A stretch of DNA of 11,304 bases, taken from the NCBI GenBank assembly GCA_030638665.1, contig DAOWEF010000049.1, positions 1-11,304 of the forward strand, given 5' to 3'. Position numbers and translations under genes: made by a program. Source of the stretch: Dehalococcoidia bacterium. Its GTDB lineage: Bacteria > Chloroflexota > Dehalococcoidia > E44-bin15. The first letter of the stretch is position 1, and each line of letters begins with the position of its first letter. Positions 6,987 to 11,304 of this stretch are shown in pieces. The notes under the pieces are model-generated. The model saw only the letters and a program-made list of their open reading frames with translations. It searched no databases and was not told the DNA's origin.

Positions 6987-8165
6987 TTACCCCGCTTGCC
7001 CCAGGATGGTGATAATAGGCAGCAAGCTTCCCGGGTGGCCACCCTGGTTATGAGACAACCCCAGCCTAACATCCTTCAACTGGCGTTCTGGTAGCTCTGC
7101 CTTGCCCTGAATCTGCTTGTATACCTCGTAGCATTCCCTTAGTCCACTGGCACCCACGGGGTGGCCAAAGGACTTTAAACCACCATCGGCATTAACCGGC
7201 AATTCTCCGGTTAGGGTAAAGGTGCCGGCGTCGATATCCTCCTTCGCCTTCCCTTTGGGGCAGATCCCGATTGCCTCAAGAGTCATCAGCTCACTTATGG
7301 TGAAGCAATCATGTAGCTCCAGGATGTCGAGCTCCTTACGGGGGTTAGTGATCCCTGCCTGCTCATATGCTTGTTGCGCCGCTGCCTCCGTTTCGGGCAG
7401 GTGTATGTAATCATAACTGGCATCCTCTTTCCCCAGGCCGGGGCCAATGGCAAGCCCGATCCCCTTGATTAGCACATAGTCATCCCGGAAGCTCTTAGCC
7501 ATGTCCGCCCTGGTGAGGATGGCGGCGGCAGCGCCATCGGTGTTGCCACAACAATCGAATAGTCCCAGGGGCCAGGCGATAAGCGGGGCGTTGAGCACCT
7601 GCTCTATGGTTACCTCTCTGCGAAGGTGCGCTTTGGGATGGCGCGCGCCATTATAATGGCTTTTCACCGAGATTCGGGCTAAGGTTTTCCTGCCTTCTTG
7701 TGGCTCGATGCCATAGGCCTGGAAATACCGGGTGGCGCCCATCGCCCACCTTCCCGGCGCGGTAACATTAACCCCCAGGACAGGGTGGGTGTAGCCTGCA
7801 GGAAGCCCGGCGAGGCCAGTATCCTTCAGCTTCTCAAACCCCACGCAGAGCACAATATCATAAGCACCACAGGCTATGGCATAGGAGGCATTTCTAATGG
7901 TCTCCATCCCGGTGGCGCAGAAGTTTTCCACTCGGGTGATAGGGATGCGGTCGAGTTTTAGCGGTGCGGCGACGCTGATCCCCCCGATACCGGAGAAGGC
8001 TGTACCCACCCAGACGGCCTGGATGTCCTCGCGCGCTAGGCCGGCGTCCTCATAGGCTTCGTAGACCGCGTCGATGATCATATCATCGACGCTCTTATCC
8101 CAGTTCTCGCCGAACTTGCAGCATCCCATGCCGATGATGGCAACCTTGTCCTTGATAGTCTCCAT
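6987..8165 (-). CDS. SCP2-type thiolase / acetyl-CoA acetyltransferase-like protein
   Basis: The 392-residue product is a thiolase of the SCP2/lipid-transfer type, which cleaves beta-ketoacyl-CoA or, in some relatives, performs retro-aldol cleavage. The nucleophilic Cys83 is in VENFCATGMETIRNAS, His285-Asp286 in LELHDCFTISEL, and His335 in SFGHPVGASG. The C-terminal motif is LSHNQGG (370-376), with His372 where classical thiolases carry a second Cys, as usual for this subgroup. The ATG at 8165 is chosen because METIKDKVAIIG places the first strand correctly, AAAGGA stands just upstream, and the longer frame to 8237 runs back into the preceding gene. The gap to that gene's stop is 13 nt. The DUF35 domain encoded immediately upstream is the usual partner of such thiolases (BbsA/BbsB, archaeal thiolase complexes, Ltp2 with ChsH2), so a complex is likely. 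Confidence 0.92.
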   Translation of the reverse strand: METIKDKVAIIGMGCCKFGENWDKSVDDMIIDAVYEAYEDAGLAREDIQAVWVGTAFSGIGGISVAAPLKLDRIPITRVENFCATGMETIRNASYAIACGAYDIVLCVGFEKLKDTGLAGLPAGYTHPVLGVNVTAPGRWAMGATRYFQAYGIEPQEGRKTLARISVKSHYNGARHPKAHLRREVTIEQVLNAPLIAWPLGLFDCCGNTDGAAAAILTRADMAKSFRDDYVLIKGIGLAIGPGLGKEDASYDYIHLPETEAAAQQAYEQAGITNPRKELDILELHDCFTISELMTLEAIGICPKGKAKEDIDAGTFTLTGELPVNADGGLKSFGHPVGASGLRECYEVYKQIQGKAELPERQLKDVRLGLSHNQGGHPGSLLPIITILGQAG

Positions 8166-8178
8166 TTCCTTTAAGCCC

Positions 8179-9654
8179 CTATGGTTCTCGTGGCGGTCGG
8201 CATTTCCAGTAATAGGTATGCATCCCCCCGGAATCATGCATCTTGCGGAAGGTCATCTCTACCGGCATGTCAGGCTTGACCTTTTCGGGGTCACGGTCAG
8301 TCATCAAGCAATATACCCCGACGTTTTGGTTCTCTTTTCCCCCCCCAACCTTTTCGTTCTCTCCTCCCCCAACCCCCTCCTCTAGATGCACCTTGCTCAC
8401 AATTGTTGGTGGGTCGCTACTGAGCGCCAGGTTATCCACGGTGTAGGTATAAAGCGTGCCCTGCCTGTCGGAGAGCCTGACCCCCTCATACTCATCCTTG
8501 GCTCCGCAATAGATGCATACCCGCTGCATCGGGTGAAAGGTTTGGCCACAGCGCTTGCACCTGGAGCCGTGGAAACTGATAAGCTGCTCCCGCTCCCGCC
8601 ATGCTACCGGGGGAAAGGCATTGGCCTGCTCCCGGGCCTGGGCCTGGATAGGGATAAGCCGGCGGAAGCGGAGATATTTCTCATAGTTAGGAAGGGTCAT
8701 CCGCGATGCCAGGTGGCGCTTGATCCCTCGCCTCTCCCTTATCTTTTCGATTTCCTCGGTCACCCGCAGGATAAAGGCATCACCGCCGTCGCCGTAGTTG
8801 GCAAACAGGATTCTATCCCCCGCCCTGGCCTCCTCTAGTGCGGCGACCAGCATCATTAAGGCAAAGGCAGCGCCGGTATTGCCCACCGTGGCAAACATCG
8901 GTTCTTGAACCTGGGTCTTGGGGTCAAAACCCATAGCTCTCGCCATTTCGGAGTGCCTTCTCGGGTCGGGGGCATAGAAGACCGCTCTAGTGATATCCTG
9001 CGGCGTCAGGCTGTATTTCTCCATGATACTGGAGATGGCTTCTCTGGTATTGCGGACATAGCCTTCGCTGAGGATAAACCTGTCTTCCCAGCTTTGGGTA
9101 AAGGTATCGGTCTCCGTCCTCCATATATCCAGGATATCATCGGCGTGAGAGTAGCTGCCCTCGATCTCGCAGGCAACGTCCTCATCCCCGATCAACAGGG
9201 CAGCGGCGCCATCACCAAAGTTCTGCTCATAGTCTGATTGGGGCTGGCCAAGGCGGCAATCGGCGGCGGCGACCATGACCCGCTTTCCCGAGCCACCCTT
9301 GACCGCATCGAGCGCTGCCCTCAGTGCTACAGTACCCGCTCTCAGGGAGTCGGCAAAGTCCGCGGTGAAAATCTGGCGTCGCAGGTCGGCAGCGAGAGCG
9401 ATTAGGCTTGCCGATTGCTTTTCCCGGTAGGGCGGTGTTGTCGAGGCAAAATATAGACCATCAACGCTCTGCCGGTCGCTGTCCCTGAGGCAGTCGATCA
9501 CGGCTTCCACTGCCATAGTCGCACTATCTTCATCATAGTTGGCTACGGCCCTTTCCCCTCCCATAGAACCGCGTTCCCAGGCGCGGGCAATTTCGTCCCG
9601 CTTCAGGCGGTATATGGGAATATATGCCCCGTACGAAACTATCCCGGTTTTCAT
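8179..9654 (-). CDS. HMG-CoA-synthase-like protein fused to DUF35 zinc-ribbon/OB-fold domain
   Basis: The 491-residue product has two parts. Residues 1 to about 300 follow the HMG-CoA synthase/KAS III fold: GIVSYGAYIPIYRL at the start, FGDGAAALLIGDED at 146-159, and SYSHADDILDIWRTETDTF at 167-185, which corresponds to the DFWRP region of MvaS. Residues about 345-490 form a DUF35 domain with a four-Cys zinc ribbon (Cys366, Cys369, Cys380, Cys383) followed by an OB fold. By motif alignment to MvaS, the catalytic Cys falls on Leu104 (in DSLRAGT), the His on Tyr227 (FYAPDP) and the Glu on a Thr near 72, so classical HMG-CoA synthase chemistry seems lost. Residues 425-445 are a Gly/Glu/Lys-rich repeat insert. 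ATG at 9654 has only a weak GGAG site and lies 37 nt after the SDR stop. It probably partners with the downstream thiolase. Confidence 0.88.
   Translation of the reverse strand: MKTGIVSYGAYIPIYRLKRDEIARAWERGSMGGERAVANYDEDSATMAVEAVIDCLRDSDRQSVDGLYFASTTPPYREKQSASLIALAADLRRQIFTADFADSLRAGTVALRAALDAVKGGSGKRVMVAAADCRLGQPQSDYEQNFGDGAAALLIGDEDVACEIEGSYSHADDILDIWRTETDTFTQSWEDRFILSEGYVRNTREAISSIMEKYSLTPQDITRAVFYAPDPRRHSEMARAMGFDPKTQVQEPMFATVGNTGAAFALMMLVAALEEARAGDRILFANYGDGGDAFILRVTEEIEKIRERRGIKRHLASRMTLPNYEKYLRFRRLIPIQAQAREQANAFPPVAWREREQLISFHGSRCKRCGQTFHPMQRVCIYCGAKDEYEGVRLSDRQGTLYTYTVDNLALSSDPPTIVSKVHLEEGVGGGENEKVGGGKENQNVGVYCLMTDRDPEKVKPDMPVEMTFRKMHDSGGMHTYYWKCRPPREP
8328..8380 (-). repeat. Duplicated G-rich tract inside the DUF35 coding region
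   Basis: On the plus strand two similar units, GGTTCTCTTTTCCCCCCCCAACC without its ends at 8328-8350 and a related CGTTCTCTCCTCCCCCAACC at 8355-8374, lie next to each other, followed by further C-runs. On the coding strand this gives G-runs of 5, 5 and 8. The translation is a repeated VGGGENEK / VGGGKENQ module at about residues 428-443. The 8-G run is a potential slippage site, and the run pattern could support a G-quadruplex in the coding strand or mRNA. Confidence 0.6.
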
Positions 9655-9691
9655 CCGCTCCGCTCGTCTGACCGTGTCTTCAACGTCTCAG

Positions 9692-10636
9692 TTAGGTAGC
9701 CTTTTTATCCCTCTCCGGTTGGGGTGGAGCGGGATTGATGTATCCCGTTAGCAGGGTCTTAGGCACCACATTGATCAGCTCTTCCGTAGTAAATATCCCC
9801 TCCGGCTTGTAGATAGCTCTTATCTCTACCGGTTCGTTGTAAATGCTCACTCTGCCGGCCTCGGCATGGAATACCTGTCCATTGATATTTGCGGCGTGGT
9901 CGGTGGCCAGGTAGACGACGATTGGTGGTATATGCTCAGGGCCGGGCATATTCAGCATCTGCTCAGCCTGCTCTTTGGTCATAACGCCGGATTCAACCCT
10001 CTTCCATGTGCCCTTAATCACTTCATCGTTAAGCGTCATCCTAGTGGCGGCGATCGGGGCGAAGCAATTGGCGGTTACCCCATAGCGCCCCATCTCGCGC
10101 GCGATAGAGCGGGTGAGGCTGACCACGCCGCCCTTAACCGCGCCGTAGTTGACATGTCCCATCGTGCCGCGCCAGGCGTCCGAGGTGACGTTGATGATGC
10201 GGCCGTATCTTTGCTCCCGCATCAATATGCAGGCATGGCGACAGGTGTTGAATGTCCCTTTAAGGTGGACAATGATCACCGAGTCCCACTCATCCTCGGT
10301 CATGTTCCAGATCATCCTGTCCCGTAGGTTTCCGTGACAGTTTACCAGTATATCGATGCGCCCGAACTCATTGACGCAGGTCTTTATGAGCTTCTCTGCG
10401 GCATTGAAGTCTACCACCGAGTCGTAGTTGGCGACCGCCTTGACGCCCCGCTCCTTGATCTCCTCCACCACTTTATCCGCTGGCCCTGCCCCAACCCCGC
10501 TGCCATCTCTCTCGGCACCGATATCGTTGGCCACGATGTTAGCCCCCTCTGCAGCCAGGGCTAAACATACCTCTCGCCCGATCCCCCCGGCGGCACCGGT
10601 GACCACCGCATTTTTCCCCTTCAGGGTCTGACCCAT
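9692..10636 (-). CDS. MFE-2-like short-chain dehydrogenase, probable 3-hydroxyacyl-CoA dehydrogenase
   Basis: The 314-residue product is a classical SDR. The nucleotide-binding TGAAGGIG is at 13-20, and VNCHG at 98-102 replaces the usual NNAG. The catalytic Ser152 is in VTSDAWRG, with Tyr164 and Lys168 in NYGAVKGG. The stretch ADKVVEEIKERGVKAVANYDSV and the VHLKGTF segment (His124 where many SDRs have Asn) strongly recall the (3R)-hydroxyacyl-CoA dehydrogenase domain of peroxisomal MFE-2. NAD-dependent oxidation of a 3-hydroxyacyl-CoA is therefore the best guess. The start at 10636 is chosen over an in-frame ATG at 10675 because AAGGAGG lies at the right distance and the Rossmann strand begins a few residues later. 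It is the first gene of the block, behind a plausible promoter. A C-terminal tail of about 60 residues extends beyond the SDR core. Confidence 0.92.
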   Translation of the reverse strand: MGQTLKGKNAVVTGAAGGIGREVCLALAAEGANIVANDIGAERDGSGVGAGPADKVVEEIKERGVKAVANYDSVVDFNAAEKLIKTCVNEFGRIDILVNCHGNLRDRMIWNMTEDEWDSVIIVHLKGTFNTCRHACILMREQRYGRIINVTSDAWRGTMGHVNYGAVKGGVVSLTRSIAREMGRYGVTANCFAPIAATRMTLNDEVIKGTWKRVESGVMTKEQAEQMLNMPGPEHIPPIVVYLATDHAANINGQVFHAEAGRVSIYNEPVEIRAIYKPEGIFTTEELINVVPKTLLTGYINPAPPQPERDKKAT

Positions 10637-10642
10637 TTCTGA

Positions 10643-10649
10643 CCTCCTT
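10643..10649 (-). promoter_or_regulatory. Strong Shine-Dalgarno fixing the SDR start
   Basis: The minus strand reads CAAGGAGGTCAGAAATG, a near-perfect ribosome site six to seven bases before the ATG at 10636. It rules against the upstream in-frame ATG at 10675, which falls near the proposed -10 box. Confidence 0.75.
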
Positions 10650-10665
10650 GCAAATCTGCCGATTA

Positions 10666-10695
10666 AATATACCATACTGAATCTTCCTTTTGCAA
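10666..10695 (-). promoter_or_regulatory. Candidate main operon promoter
   Basis: On the minus strand TTGCAA (10695-10690) and TATATT (10671-10666) are spaced by 18 nt, matching a sigma-70-like promoter. Transcription would begin near 10659, leaving a leader of about 23 nt before the SDR start. A small inverted repeat GTACT-CGTCC-AGTAC (10702-10716) lies just upstream of the -35 box and could bind a regulator. The evidence is consensus match and position only. Confidence 0.5.
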
Positions 10696-10767
10696 TCTCA
10701 CGTACTCGTCCAGTACCTTAGTGACACGACACCGTTCGCCTATTATGGTTATCATCTTGAGTGAAGC

Positions 10768-10856
10768 GAATCAATCTCGCTGTCGCATGCCTGCCCACCT
10801 GCCACCCCTGAGATTGCTTCCCCCGATACCTACAAATCGGGGTCGCAATGACAGCG
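10768..10856 (-). repeat. REP/MITE-like palindromic element, right
   Basis: Two nested palindromes are visible. GAATCAATCTC (10768-10778) pairs with GAGATTGCTTC (10810-10820), ten of eleven positions complementary. It is followed by the hairpin CCCCGAT (10821-10827) / ATCGGGG (10836-10842), and then GTCGCAATGACAGCG. Part of it (10789-10826) matches the left-flank repeat at 155-192 in reverse orientation. It resembles dispersed extragenic elements carrying GTCATTGCGA and GAAGCAATCTC motifs. No coding potential is seen. Confidence 0.6.
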
Positions 10857-10998
10857 AAAACGGGCCAGGGGGTTAAGAACGAGATTTCGATACCTTGACT
10901 TGGTACCCAGAGGCTATACAGCCACTCCATATGCCAGCAACTCTAACTTTAAAGGTGATACAGTAATCAGGGGCAGGGCATAGGCTCTTGTGGGTTAT

Positions 10999-11021
10999 GT
11001 GAATCTTGTAGTAAGATTCAC
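10999..11021 (+). promoter_or_regulatory. 9-bp perfect inverted repeat, possible operator or leader hairpin
   Basis: GTGAATCTT and AAGATTCAC flank a 5-nt loop (GTAGT). The repeat ends about ten bases before the AAGGAGG ribosome site of the plus-strand gene. The geometry fits either a dimeric repressor site (for example GntR or TetR type) or an RNA hairpin controlling translation. Confidence 0.5.
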
Positions 11022-11031
11022 TGGTGAAAAT

Positions 11032-11038
11032 AAGGAGG
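11032..11038 (+). promoter_or_regulatory. Shine-Dalgarno of the divergent gene
   Basis: AAGGAGG is followed eight bases later by the ATG at 11047, which sets the start of the partial hydantoinase A-like gene. Confidence 0.75.
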
Positions 11039-11046
11039 TTGGCGAC

Positions 11047-11304
11047 ATGAAAGAAGGAGAGAGGGTCCTTAAGTCTGTAGCAATAGATACCGGTGGGACA
11101 ATGACCGACGCAGTGATCATGGATACTGAAGGGGAATTCACTGTGGGTAAGGCCGTGACTACCGCGAGGGATGAATCAGAGGGAATCTTGAATGGAATGA
11201 AAAGTGCCTGTGGTTATTGGGATCTTGACTCTGAGGAGGCCATCAAGGATATCGATATTTCGATTTATTCTGGCACCGTTATGGTCAATAGGCTTCTCCA
11301 GAGG
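11047..11304 (+). CDS. Hydantoinase/oxoprolinase A-like protein (acetone carboxylase beta-type), N-terminal fragment
   Basis: Only the first 86 codons lie in the window; the frame is open at the edge. SVAIDTGGTMTDAVIMD (10-26) is the phosphate-binding signature of the HyuA family, an ASKHA-fold ATPase domain usually written DxGGTxTD. FTVGKAVTTARDESEGIL (31-48) and SGTVMVNRLLQR (75-86) match the next conserved blocks, the latter normally reading GTTxATNxLL. The DTGGT and KAxTT...DES wording is closest, from memory, to the ATP-using subunits of acetone and acetophenone carboxylases. N-methylhydantoinase and 5-oxoprolinase relatives cannot be excluded from this fragment. It is transcribed away from the operon. 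If it is a ketone carboxylase, its 3-oxoacid product could feed the CoA-transferases and thiolase opposite; this is inference. Confidence 0.82.
   Translation, partial: MKEGERVLKSVAIDTGGTMTDAVIMDTEGEFTVGKAVTTARDESEGILNGMKSACGYWDLDSEEAIKDIDISIYSGTVMVNRLLQR

Larger units (their letters stand above)
10637..11046. other. Divergent intergenic region
   Basis: These 410 bases separate the operon from the divergent plus-strand gene. From left to right they hold the SDR ribosome site and promoter candidate, a REP/MITE-like element (about 10768-10856), a stretch with nothing distinctive (about 10860-10990), and an inverted repeat followed by the ribosome site of the plus-strand gene. No RNA gene or convincing small ORF was recognised. 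Confidence 0.6.

Noticed and set aside
10895..10920. TTGACT ... TATACA as a promoter for the plus-strand gene
   Set aside because: The spacing is only 14 nt, too short for a normal sigma-70 promoter.
1..11304. CRISPR arrays, tRNA or rRNA genes, transposases, integrases
   Set aside because: No regularly spaced repeats, no cloverleaf or rRNA sequence, and no mobile-element protein were recognised on either strand.

Overview
The window holds a single block of nine minus-strand genes (about 10636 down to 336) that all act on coenzyme A thioesters, plus the 5' end of one divergent plus-strand gene at the right edge. The organism is probably an anaerobic bacterium with a large acyl-CoA repertoire, for example a Dehalococcoidia-like Chloroflexota or a Desulfobacterota member. 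That assignment is an inference from gene content, moderate G+C and REP-like repeats; no marker gene is present.

In order of transcription (right to left) the block encodes: an SDR resembling the dehydrogenase domain of peroxisomal multifunctional enzyme 2 (MFE-2); an HMG-CoA-synthase-like protein fused to a DUF35 zinc-ribbon/OB-fold domain; an SCP2-type thiolase; two adjacent family III (CaiB/BaiF) CoA-transferases; three crotonase-fold proteins, the first two being tandem paralogues; and a 4-hydroxybutyrate/acetyl-CoA-type family I CoA-transferase. Gaps inside the sub-blocks are 6 to 37 nt, which suggests one operon. Larger gaps of 141 nt (4409-4549) and 88 nt (2586-2673) may hold internal control points; the first contains a good sigma-70-like promoter. 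A likely main promoter lies just upstream of the SDR gene.

The set recalls the bbs (benzylsuccinate beta-oxidation) plan: paired family III CoA-transferases, SDR dehydrogenase, thiolase with a DUF35 partner, and crotonases. I see no acyl-CoA dehydrogenase, ligase or glycyl-radical enzyme, so the substrate is unknown. Several enzymes have altered catalytic positions. The HMG-CoA-synthase domain lacks the usual Glu/Cys/His triad, all three crotonases lack the two hydratase glutamates, and the first CaiB-like protein has Glu where its partner has the expected catalytic Asp.

The divergent gene at 11047 begins a hydantoinase A/acetone carboxylase-type ATPase subunit. A 9-bp perfect inverted repeat stands just ahead of its ribosome binding site. 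The two non-coding flanks (1-335 and 10637-11046) carry related REP/MITE-like repeats in opposite orientation.
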